Source: Thalassobium sp.
GTDB lineage: Bacteria > Pseudomonadota > Gammaproteobacteria > Pseudomonadales > Oceanobacteraceae
Direction of reading: 5' to 3'
DNA length: 64,000 bases
Assembly: GCA_002733205.1 (NCBI GenBank)
Contig: NVUW01000003.1
Location: 310,001-374,000, forward strand
Of this stretch, positions 9,433 to 17,653 are shown piece after piece (positions within the stretch are counted from its first letter, which is position 1; each line of letters begins with the position of its first letter). The notes under the pieces were generated by a model. That model ran no database searches. It saw only the letters and a list, made by a program, of their open reading frames with translations, and had not been told where the DNA came from. The translations under genes were made by a program, and so were the position numbers.

Positions 9433-11760
9433 ATGGACCTGTCTATGAATATCAAAAACCAGCTGATTCTGACCATCGTCGCCAGTACGCTCTGCGCGGT
9501 CATTCTCACGGCACTGGTTGGCAGTCAGACATCCATCAGTACCGCTCAGGAAGGTGCCGACGCACAGGTGATGCAAGCACTCATAAGTCGCCGCGATCTT
9601 AACAAAGCCAGCATCGAACGCTATCTGGCCACGCTGGAGTCGCAGCTGGTCACACTGAGCAGCAGCCCGCTGATACAACAGGCCAGCGTACTGCTGAAAA
9701 CGGCTTTTTTTGATTACCCGCTGCAATATGGAGAAGCGCTGAACGAACAACCGCTGAAGAAATACTATGCCAACGATTTCAACGCCACCTTCGCACAACT
9801 GAATGATGGTAAAGACTCGCCACAGCAGCAGGTTTACGCCAGCCTGAGCGATAACGCCCGTTACCTGCAAAGCGCGTATATTTCCGGCAACAGCCATCCA
9901 TTGGGGGCCAAATCAGAGCTGGATGCCCTCGGCAACGGCACCGAATACGACGAACTGCATCGCACCATTCATCCCTATCTGCGCCAGTTCCAGCAACGCT
10001 TTGGTTATTACGACGTATTCATTGCTGATGCTGATAGCGGACATATTATTTATTCTGTATTCAAAGAGCTGGATTTTGCTACATCGCTGCGCACCGGGCC
10101 TTACAAAGACAGCGGCATTGCCGCTGTGTTTAATAAAGCAATGGCATTGCCTGAGGGTGAAGTCGCTTTCAGCGATTTTGCCGTGTATCTGCCGTCTTAC
10201 AATGCACCGGCATCTTTTATCGCTACTCCCATTTTCACCGATGGTAAACGCAGCGGAGTTCTTATTTTCCAGATGCCGGTGGATAAAATTAACGGCATTA
10301 TGACCAACGACAGCCGCTGGGCAGAAGTTGGTTTTGGTCAATCCGGTGAAAGCTACCTGGTCGGTAACGACCTGACACCGCGCAGCCAGAGCCGCTTCTT
10401 GATTGAAGATAAACCCGCTTACCTGCAGGCCTTGCAGCAGTCGGGCTTACCCAAAACACTGTTAAATGAAATCGACCAGCGTAATTCCTCCATTGGTCTG
10501 CAACCACTGGACACCCCATCCGTCAGAAAAGCACTGCAGGGCGAAAGTGGCGTACACACCATCGATGATTACCGTGATGTGCCGGTACTGTCGGCGTATA
10601 CCTATATCGACTTTGTTGGCACACGCTGGGCGCTGATCAGTGAAATTGATCGTGACGAGGCCTATGCCGCTGTCAGCACAATGACCACAACCCTTATGCG
10701 CAACAGCATTATTCTGGTTGTGGTGATGGCTGCACTGATGACGCTGATAGGAATATGGAGCGGCAACCGGGTTACACGCCCGATTGTCAACGTGGTCAAC
10801 CGCATCCGTCAGGTGGCTGAACGCCGTGAACTCAATGCCACGTTCAGCGAACAGGGGGCAGCGGAATTTGTGCAACTTGGCCAGGCACTGAATCAACTGT
10901 TCCGTCAGCTGCAATCCTTTTTCGGTGAAATGCAGCAGACGGCTGATACCCTCAATCACCATGCGCAACAATTGCGGACCGCCAGCAACGAAACCGCAGA
11001 CCAGGTAATGCAACAAAATGAAGAAGTGAATTCAGCGGCCACGGCCACGACCGAAGTCAGCGCTTCCGTCAGCGAAGTCGCCGGGCATGCCGAACTGGCA
11101 GCAGAAAACATGCGCAATACCCGTGACCGGGTGAAAGAAAGCCATGAAATGTCCAACACTGCCCGCGCCACCATTAATAAACTGCAACAGAATATGACCC
11201 AATCCATCGGCGGCATGGAGCAACTGGCCCAAGAGAGTAAAGGCATTGGCGCCGTGCTGGATGTGATTCAGACCATTGCCGAGCAGACCAACCTGCTGGC
11301 GCTGAACGCCGCCATCGAAGCGGCACGTGCCGGAGAACAAGGACGGGGATTTGCAGTTGTTGCTGACGAAGTCCGTACACTGGCTTCCCGCACCGCACAA
11401 AGTACCGAAGAAATTCGTAATAAGATTCAGTCATTACAACAGTGTGTCAGCAGCGCCCAGCAAGCCATGAGCACCTCACAGGAAGGCACCGACGACAGTC
11501 TGGATAAAGTCGAAGGAACCGCACGATTAATGGACGAAGTATCAACGCTGATTGATCAGATGGAAGAAATGAGCGCGCAGATTGCCACCGCCGCCGAAGA
11601 ACAAAGCAGCGTCACCACAGAAATCAGCCGCAATATTACCCACGTAAAAGATCTGTCCGATAACATCCTGGATGCAACGGCGATGATTCAGAATTCCAGT
11701 ACCGATCTGGATACCATTACCGTTACTATCCGCAATCAGATTGGGGAATTTAAATTCTGA
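9433..11760 (+). CDS. Methyl-accepting chemotaxis protein with large Cache-type sensor domain
   Basis: 775 codons from the ATG at 9433; an in-frame ATG at 9445 is equally possible because neither has a strong ribosome-binding site. A transmembrane helix near residues 12-32 is followed by a periplasmic region of about 380 residues of dCache type, including [20 protein letters not shown] and [11 protein letters not shown] second helix lies near 415-437, then HAMP and the MCP signalling domain. The hairpin tip is the near-invariant [20 protein letters not shown] stretch. No C-terminal CheR-binding pentapeptide is present (the chain ends GEFKF). The ligand is unknown; dCache receptors often bind amino acids, amines or carboxylates. 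Confidence 0.9.
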   Translation: MDLSMNIKNQLILTIVASTLCAVILTALVGSQTSISTAQEGADAQVMQALISRRDLNKASIERYLATLESQLVTLSSSPLIQQASVLLKTAFFDYPLQYGEALNEQPLKKYYANDFNATFAQLNDGKDSPQQQVYASLSDNARYLQSAYISGNSHPLGAKSELDALGNGTEYDELHRTIHPYLRQFQQRFGYYDVFIADADSGHIIYSVFKELDFATSLRTGPYKDSGIAAVFNKAMALPEGEVAFSDFAVYLPSYNAPASFIATPIFTDGKRSGVLIFQMPVDKINGIMTNDSRWAEVGFGQSGESYLVGNDLTPRSQSRFLIEDKPAYLQALQQSGLPKTLLNEIDQRNSSIGLQPLDTPSVRKALQGESGVHTIDDYRDVPVLSAYTYIDFVGTRWALISEIDRDEAYAAVSTMTTTLMRNSIILVVVMAALMTLIGIWSGNRVTRPIVNVVNRIRQVAERRELNATFSEQGAAEFVQLGQALNQLFRQLQSFFGEMQQTADTLNHHAQQLRTASNETADQVMQQNEEVNSAATATTEVSASVSEVAGHAELAAENMRNTRDRVKESHEMSNTARATINKLQQNMTQSIGGMEQLAQESKGIGAVLDVIQTIAEQTNLLALNAAIEAARAGEQGRGFAVVADEVRTLASRTAQSTEEIRNKIQSLQQCVSSAQQAMSTSQEGTDDSLDKVEGTARLMDEVSTLIDQMEEMSAQIATAAEEQSSVTTEISRNITHVKDLSDNILDATAMIQNSSTDLDTITVTIRNQIGEFKF

Positions 11761-11953
11761 TTGTCTGAGCACCATCGTTATCCGTCGTGCAGCGGTCATA
11801 CTGCTGTGCGACGCAAAAAATGCTGCTCTCTTCTTTGGATCATATCCACTTCGCGCTAAAAAATATCCGTCTGGCACAAATGACTCTGCGCAACCGCGGG
11901 CTTTATCTGCATTCTAAGGCGGACACTCTTAACGACGACGCCACGGAGCACCC

Positions 11954-12622
11954 ATGATCACGCTGCATCACCTGAATAATTCACGCTCACAACGCATTAT
12001 CTGGTTACTGGAAGAGCTGGGGGTCGATTACGACATCAAACGCTATGAACGTGACAGTAAAACATCACTGGCGCCCGCCAGCCTTAAAGCCATCCATCCA
12101 CTGGGTAAATCGCCGGTGATCACCGACGGTGAGCAGACCATTGCCGAATCCGGCCTGATTATCGAATATTTAATCCGCAATTATGGTAAAGAGCGCTTCC
12201 TGCCGGAAGAAGGTTCTGCGCCATACTGGCAATACCTTTACTGGCTGCACTATGCCGAAGGCTCTCTGATGCCATTGATGGTGATGTCATTGATTTTCAA
12301 TAAAATCAAAACCGCCCCGATGCCATTTTTTATTAAGCCGATCGCCCGTGGCATTGCTGATAAAGTAATGCAGAGCTACGTTGGCCCCAATGTGCTGAAT
12401 AACCTGCGTTATATTGAGCAGCATCTGGGCAGCACCCCATGGTTTGCCGGAGAGCAGATGACCGGCGCCGATTTTCAGCTGATTTTTCCATTAGAAGCCG
12501 CCTTAAACCGCGGCAGTTCCGCCAACGATTATCCGAATATCAGCGCCTGGGTAAAACGCGTGCATGCACTGCCCACTTACCAGACCGCGCTGCAAAAAGG
12601 CGGACCTTACGATTACGCCTGA
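11954..12622 (+). CDS. Glutathione S-transferase
   Basis: 222 codons. The N-terminal thioredoxin fold begins ITLHHLNNSRSQRIIWLLEE; the serine(s) at residues 9-11 are candidates for activating the glutathione thiol. The cis-proline motif GKSPVI and the glutathione-gamma-glutamyl site AESGLIIEYL follow near residues 50-72. The C-terminal all-helical domain includes FAGEQMTGADFQLIFPL (N-capping box region). It resembles the class of small bacterial GSTs of unknown substrate. It stands alone upstream of cti. Confidence 0.9.
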   Translation: MITLHHLNNSRSQRIIWLLEELGVDYDIKRYERDSKTSLAPASLKAIHPLGKSPVITDGEQTIAESGLIIEYLIRNYGKERFLPEEGSAPYWQYLYWLHYAEGSLMPLMVMSLIFNKIKTAPMPFFIKPIARGIADKVMQSYVGPNVLNNLRYIEQHLGSTPWFAGEQMTGADFQLIFPLEAALNRGSSANDYPNISAWVKRVHALPTYQTALQKGGPYDYA

Positions 12623-12725
12623 GCAGTAGACAATCGCTGATCAAAATCGCTGAAAACAATCGTTAAAAGCAAGGGCAGACCGCCAGGGCTGTTAGCCGTG
12701 GCTGTCATGCCTTGCCGGGCACCGC

Positions 12726-12731
12726 TATAAT
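12726..12731 (+). promoter_or_regulatory. -10 element upstream of cti
   Basis: A perfect TATAAT lies 29 bases before the chosen cti start. The hexamer 17 bases upstream (TGTCAT, 12703-12708) is a weak -35, so an activator or extended contacts may be needed. Confidence 0.5.
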
Positions 12732-12759
12732 CAGTTCTGATTTTTCCTCTGGAGTGCTT

Positions 12760-15216
12760 ATGCCCGGTTTTCTGCAACGCCACTTTCCACGCCTGTCTGT
12801 CTTTCTTAAACCCGGCCTGTTGGCATTACTTATTGCTGGTTGCGCCACCGCCGGCATTGGCTTCAACGCTGACGAACTGTTTGGCAAAACCGTCATTAGC
12901 GATCGCCGCGCTGAGGTCAACAGCGCACCTGCACGCCACTATCGTGAAGAAATACGCCCCATTCTGGAAAACCGCTGCGTGGTCTGCCACGGCTGCTATG
13001 ACGCCCCCTGCCAGCTTAAATTATCGTCTGCGGATGGCATTATGCGTGGCGCCAACAAAACGAAGGTATATGACGGCACCCGGATTCTGGCCAGTGAGCC
13101 CACGCGTCTCGGCATTGATGCTCAAACGACTGAACAATGGCGCAATAAAGACTTTTTTCCGGTTATCAATGAACGTTCCCAAACGCCAGACATTAACCTG
13201 CAAAACAGCGTGCTGTATCAAATGCTGGCTTTAAAAGCGAACAACCCGATGCCGGCAGACAAAATTCTTGACGATGACGATTTTGAACTGGGCCTGAACC
13301 GCAGCCAACAGTGTCCGACCCAGGAAGAATTCGCCCAATTTGCCGATGAACATCCGCTTTGGGGGATGCCGTATGCTCTGCCAGCGCTCAGTAACGATGA
13401 ATATTCAAAGCTCACAGGCTGGCTTAAAAGCGGTGCAGCACTGTCAGTCGATCTCCCCTTGCCAGATTCATTACAGGCCGAAATTGAACACTGGGAAGCG
13501 TTCCTGAATCAGGATAATTTAAAGCAGCAACTGGTCAGCCGTTATATCTACGAGCATTTGTTTCTTGCCAGCCTGTATTTTTCTCCGCAGCCATTATTCC
13601 GCAATCAGCAGCCCAACAAACGGCCTGAATACTTTTTCAAACTGGTACGCTCTGCCACACCTCCGGGCCTGCCGATCAGTCCGGTAGCAACACGCAGGCC
13701 ATATGATGATCCTCAGGTTAAGCGGGTTTATTACCGCCTTATGCGTGACAGCAGCAGCGTTGTTGCCAAAACCCATATGCCCTATCGCCTGAATAACGAA
13801 CGGATGGATTGGATTAAAGCCCTGTTTATTGAGCCTGAATACGACGTTGATCATCTGCCCGATTATAAACCGGAAACCGCAGCCAATCCGTTTATCGCCT
13901 TCGCACAGCTTCCGGTAAATGCCCGCTACCGCTTTATGCTGGAAGAAGCGGAATACATCATTACCGGATTTATTAAAGGGCCTGTCTGCCGCGGTCAGGT
14001 TGCTCTGAATGTAATCGACGATCATTTCTGGGTATTTTTTGTCGATCCGAAAATGCAGGAAGATGCAGGCTACAGCCAATTTCTGATTGATCAGAGTGAG
14101 AACCTGCGTCTGCCAGGCGAAGCGGAAAGTAACTCCGGTATTATTGCCAACTGGTTACGTTACTCCAATTTGCACAACGAATACCTGGATGCCAAAAATG
14201 CCGCGCTGCGGGAAAAATTTCCGGATGGCCAACCGGTCGACCTGAGCCTGATCTGGCCGGGTAATGACAGCGTGTACAGCAACTCAAATTCGGCGAATAG
14301 CAATATTCATAATCCTAATGCCGCTTTAACTATTTTCCGCCATTTTGACAGCTCTACCGTGGTGAAAGGTATGGTCGGCCAGCATCCCAAAACCGCGTGG
14401 GTGATTAATTATTCATTACTGGAACGCATTCATTACCTGCTGGTCGCTGAATTTGATGTTTATGGCAATATCGGCCATCAGCTGATGACCCGCCTGTATA
14501 TGGATTTTCTGCGCATGGAGGGTGAATTCAATTTCCTTGCGCTGCTGCCGCAGAAAGAGCGTCTGCGTCTGGCCGACTACTGGTACCGCGACGCTTCTGA
14601 CAGCGTTAAAAAACACCTGGTCAACTACCAGAACCATATTCTGACCGATCCGGCCATCGAATATCACAGCCAGAATCCACAGGCCGAGTTGTACGAAAAA
14701 CTGCGCCAGCGCCTGCAGCCGGTTTTGGAAACGAAATACAACCTTGCCCGTCAGCTGATGCCACAACACCTGAATACCCTTAATGGCATTAACCGTGTTC
14801 AGGGAAAGGCAGCAACATTGATGCCTGAAATATCGCTGTTATTACTGGAAAATATGCAAGGGGACAGCCAGGTATTTACCCTGATGCGCAACAGCGGTCA
14901 CAGCAATCTGACCGGCCTGCTGTATGAAGAAAACAACCGTCTGCCGCAGGAAGATTATCTGACTCTGGTGCCCGGTATTATCGGCGCCTATCCGTCGGCA
15001 TATTACCGCGTCTCGTCATTCCGCCTGAAGGATTTTGTCAGTGCCGTGGCGGGCCTGAAAGACGAAGACGATTACGAAAAACTGGCAGACCGTTTTGCTG
15101 TGCGCCGCACCGATGCACAGTTTTGGGCGCACAGCGATCAGGTACATGAGTGGTATTTACGCAATGATCCGCTGAATGCCGGACTGCTGGATTATAACCG
15201 TCTGGAAAATCGCTAA
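12760..15216 (+). CDS. cti: Fatty acid cis/trans isomerase (periplasmic, haem-containing)
   Basis: 818 codons from the ATG at 12760, which has GGAG six bases upstream; an in-frame ATG at 12712 has none and lies before the -10 box. The N-terminus is a signal sequence ending in LLIAGC, a good lipobox, so the enzyme may be lipid-anchored. A c-type haem motif CVVCH follows near residue 70 within REEIRPILENRCVVCHGCYD, as in Cti of Pseudomonas and Vibrio. Cti converts cis-unsaturated acyl chains of membrane phospholipids to trans without a double-bond shift, rapidly stiffening the membrane under solvent, heat or metal stress. Length and collinear motifs (SRYIYEHLFLASLYF, SHSNLTGLLYEE-like HSNLTGLLYEE) fit the family. 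Monocistronic. Confidence 0.93.
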   Translation: MPGFLQRHFPRLSVFLKPGLLALLIAGCATAGIGFNADELFGKTVISDRRAEVNSAPARHYREEIRPILENRCVVCHGCYDAPCQLKLSSADGIMRGANKTKVYDGTRILASEPTRLGIDAQTTEQWRNKDFFPVINERSQTPDINLQNSVLYQMLALKANNPMPADKILDDDDFELGLNRSQQCPTQEEFAQFADEHPLWGMPYALPALSNDEYSKLTGWLKSGAALSVDLPLPDSLQAEIEHWEAFLNQDNLKQQLVSRYIYEHLFLASLYFSPQPLFRNQQPNKRPEYFFKLVRSATPPGLPISPVATRRPYDDPQVKRVYYRLMRDSSSVVAKTHMPYRLNNERMDWIKALFIEPEYDVDHLPDYKPETAANPFIAFAQLPVNARYRFMLEEAEYIITGFIKGPVCRGQVALNVIDDHFWVFFVDPKMQEDAGYSQFLIDQSENLRLPGEAESNSGIIANWLRYSNLHNEYLDAKNAALREKFPDGQPVDLSLIWPGNDSVYSNSNSANSNIHNPNAALTIFRHFDSSTVVKGMVGQHPKTAWVINYSLLERIHYLLVAEFDVYGNIGHQLMTRLYMDFLRMEGEFNFLALLPQKERLRLADYWYRDASDSVKKHLVNYQNHILTDPAIEYHSQNPQAELYEKLRQRLQPVLETKYNLARQLMPQHLNTLNGINRVQGKAATLMPEISLLLLENMQGDSQVFTLMRNSGHSNLTGLLYEENNRLPQEDYLTLVPGIIGAYPSAYYRVSSFRLKDFVSAVAGLKDEDDYEKLADRFAVRRTDAQFWAHSDQVHEWYLRNDPLNAGLLDYNRLENR

Positions 15217-15221
15217 GCTGC

Positions 15222-16268
15222 TCAGCCCGCAGCAAACAAGAATCGTTGTTTGCTGTCTCTCGGTGTCAGACCCGACCAGCGTTTAAACGCGCGGCGAAAA
15301 TTGGTGGTGTCATTAAAATTCAGATAATGCGCCACCTGCTCGTTGGTCCAGCCGTTAATGTGAAATAAATACAGGCACACATGCAGCCGTGCCTGATCCT
15401 GTAATTGCTGAAAATGGCAGTGGTGTTTATGCAGTTTCCGCTTAAAAGTTGCCGGGCTCATGGCAAAAGCCTGAGCCACTTCGGGCAGGCTCTGCGGCGC
15501 ACGTAACTGCTGAGTCAGATAGTGGTATACCGCTTCATTAAATCCGTTCATCGCCACGTCCTCACCGATCAGTAACTGCGCTTCACGCAACGCAACCTGA
15601 TAAGCCGTTGCAGAACCCCGAGGCCAGGCTTTTTGCAGCCAGTGTTTTTCAATCATCATCACATCCACACCCACTGAAAAGTGCAGATCCGGGCCCAAAT
15701 ACACCTGATATTGCTCGTCCTGTTCAGGCTGCGCATAGCTGAAGCCATAGCGCCAGGGTAAGGTTTCCTGCGCCAGCCAGCGGCTCATGGCGGTTAAACC
15801 GGTCATTGCCGTTTCCACCATAAAACGCCGTTCATCCTGCAGACCGCACGCATCCAGCCACTGCACGTAACAATAACGCTCGTCCTGATAAATACGGGGA
15901 ACCAGCAGTGGTGATAAAAACCGTCGGTAATCTACCAGCGCCTGCAGCGCCCGCTCCAGATCCGGAGCATTGGCCAATAATTGACTGAATACGCCGTAAT
16001 GTCCGGGCCACAAACTGTCTCCCCAGCGAAAGCTGAGGTCTTCTTGCGGTAATAATTTCCGCCCGTTTGTAATTAACTGCTGTAATTGCGCGGGTGAAAG
16101 GTAATGACTTCCGGTCAGAATATCCTCATAAAAAAGACCGCTGCCGCGCAGTATTTTATGGCTGGAAATATCGCGTGCCAGCAACAGGTCAAGCAGCAGC
16201 GCCGGCTGATGATGAGCGGCAATAAACCGCTCGTCACGCTCATACCAGCGACCGCAATACATCGTCAT
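15222..16268 (-). CDS. AraC family transcriptional regulator
   Basis: 348 codons. Residues about 20-210 are the effector domain of the type found with OruR/MmsR-like regulators (GHYGVFSQLLANAPDLERAL is typical). The C-terminal 90 residues are two helix-turn-helix motifs (LPEVAQAFAMSPATFKRKLH and TNEQVAHYLNFNDTTNFRRAFKRWSGLTPRD). The start ATG overlaps the stop of the upstream GGDEF gene in an ATGA, so the two are translationally coupled. Targets are unknown; the neighbouring Cti and phytase genes are candidates by position only. Confidence 0.9.
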   Translation of the reverse strand: MTMYCGRWYERDERFIAAHHQPALLLDLLLARDISSHKILRGSGLFYEDILTGSHYLSPAQLQQLITNGRKLLPQEDLSFRWGDSLWPGHYGVFSQLLANAPDLERALQALVDYRRFLSPLLVPRIYQDERYCYVQWLDACGLQDERRFMVETAMTGLTAMSRWLAQETLPWRYGFSYAQPEQDEQYQVYLGPDLHFSVGVDVMMIEKHWLQKAWPRGSATAYQVALREAQLLIGEDVAMNGFNEAVYHYLTQQLRAPQSLPEVAQAFAMSPATFKRKLHKHHCHFQQLQDQARLHVCLYLFHINGWTNEQVAHYLNFNDTTNFRRAFKRWSGLTPRDSKQRFLFAAG

Positions 16269-17176
16269 GCAGCCAGAAAACAGCCATGCTGACGCTGTGC
16301 CGTCAGCAAGGCCTGATTTACCCGCTCAATGCTCCGGGCAGGCAGATCGCCGGGGCGACATTCAGTCAGGCCAATGCTGATGCGTTGATAGAGTGTTTCT
16401 CCGGTGTGGCTGTGTTTAAAGGCAAAATGCTGTACCGCCAGTTCTAATTCCTGTGCCAACTGCAATGCGGCCTCGCCTTCGGTACCGGGCAACAACAATG
16501 CGAAACGGTCGCCGGCATAACGGCAGATCAGATCGCTCTGACGCAGATTCAACAACAGCAGTTCAGCAATTTCGCGCACCAGACGGTCCCCTTCACGATG
16601 ACCAAAACGACGGTTAACACTGCTGAAATCGTTAATATCAACCATCATCAGCGTCATCGGCCGGGTGCTGTTTAAATGCAGTTGTAATTGCTCTTTTAAA
16701 TAATCAGCACGCCCGAGTTGGGTCAGGCCATCAATAAAACGATGCTCGCGGAATAATCGCTCACGTTTGGCCAATTGCCGGTTAATCGACAGTTGCTCAC
16801 TGTGCCAGTGAAATAAACCGTAGGTTAATAGTGCAATCCCGACCGGCATAGCAACCGATTCCAGCCAGGCGTCCCACCACTGCTCTGCAGGAATACGGAT
16901 AAATTCATCCAGATTATCCTGCCACATTGCCAGAAAAATAAATCCCAACCCCAGCGTCAACAGATCAGTTACCCTGCCCGCCGGGCGACTGCCCAGAATC
17001 AACAGCATCCAGATGGCCACCGCAACCGCACTGCCGCCCTCACCTAAAACATCCAGCCAATCAATTTCACGCCAGTGTTTGGCATCACCAACCATTACCG
17101 ACGCTATAACCGATGCCAACGCTAAACCAAAAACCAACAGTAATTTGCGCCGATGTAAAAACAACGTGCTGAACAT
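16265..17176 (-). CDS. Membrane GGDEF-domain protein with degenerate active-site motif (AGDRF)
   Basis: 303 codons. About four transmembrane helices lie in residues 10-125, then a GGDEF domain opens with FIDGLTQLGRADYL. The metal aspartate is kept in MMVDINDF, and the guanine contacts Asn (SVNRRFGH) and Asp (HREGDRLV) are present, but the signature reads RYAGDRFALLLP. The first Gly is Ala and the conserved fourth Glu is Arg. The inhibitory site RxxD (RQSD) is intact at exactly five residues before the signature. Cyclase activity is therefore doubtful and c-di-GMP binding plausible. The start is not strongly supported by a ribosome-binding site. It lies in an operon with the AraC gene and has a Pho-box-like repeat 49 bases upstream. 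Confidence 0.85.
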   Translation of the reverse strand: MFSTLFLHRRKLLLVFGLALASVIASVMVGDAKHWREIDWLDVLGEGGSAVAVAIWMLLILGSRPAGRVTDLLTLGLGFIFLAMWQDNLDEFIRIPAEQWWDAWLESVAMPVGIALLTYGLFHWHSEQLSINRQLAKRERLFREHRFIDGLTQLGRADYLKEQLQLHLNSTRPMTLMMVDINDFSSVNRRFGHREGDRLVREIAELLLLNLRQSDLICRYAGDRFALLLPGTEGEAALQLAQELELAVQHFAFKHSHTGETLYQRISIGLTECRPGDLPARSIERVNQALLTAQRQHGCFLAA

Positions 17177-17224
17177 AAATAATACCGGCTAATCAATAAT
17201 GGCTGGCATAACTAGCAGGGCTTT

Positions 17225-17242
17225 ATGACAACTGCATGACAA
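17225..17242 (-). promoter_or_regulatory. Pho-box-like direct repeat facing the GGDEF-AraC operon
   Basis: Read on the minus strand: TTGTCAT GCAG TTGTCAT, two identical 7-mers with an 11-bp period as in PhoB sites (consensus CTGTCAT twice); 12 of 14 repeat positions match. The 3' edge is 48 bases before the GGDEF start. The -10 hexamer expected about ten bases later (TAGTTA) is poor. Confidence 0.5.
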
Positions 17243-17533
17243 ATCGAGATATGAACGTTAATGCGGCACAAATCACCCCGGGGGTTAATTCGGCTCAGTA
17301 AGGCGCAGCATTATTTGCGTTTATACCGGCAGTTTTTTGCCTATCACAATCTGTGGTTATTCCTGCCCTGAACGAGCTCAGCCATCCTGTAAACATCAAC
17401 GCAAGCCTTAACCCTGATCGTCTGTTGCACAATGCTGACACCTCCTGCCGTTATCAGTCACAAGGGTTAAATCGGATCATTATCGGGCCGAAAGCCGCTG
17501 AAAACCGTGGTTTTCTGCTGCATCACCGATTGG

Positions 17534-17551
17534 CTGTCACAGAACCGTCAT
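17534..17551 (+). promoter_or_regulatory. Pho-box-like direct repeat facing the TonB receptor-phytase genes
   Basis: CTGTCAC AGAA CCGTCAT on the plus strand, 12 of 14 matches to the PhoB 7-mers with the right 4-bp spacer, ending 102 bases before the receptor start. The expected -10 position reads TACCGT, a weak match. The downstream phytase makes phosphate control biologically sensible. Confidence 0.55.
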
Positions 17552-17653
17552 ACGCTCTTTCTACCGTCGCGCCACCTGCTGCCCACCAGGATCTGTCGAC
17601 AGGCCCTGGGGCAGATATAAAAACGATCGATAAAGAACGACATGGAGACGAGC

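Larger units (their letters stand above)
17177..17653. other. 477-bp divergent intergenic region with two Pho-box-like elements
   Basis: The gap separates the leftward GGDEF-AraC unit from the rightward receptor-phytase pair. It contains a direct repeat on each strand matching the PhoB site layout (7 bp, 4 bp, 7 bp) and no convincing gene; a 105-codon open frame at 17353-17670 has no family features and overlaps the plus-strand site. Nothing else recognisable was seen. Confidence 0.6.
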
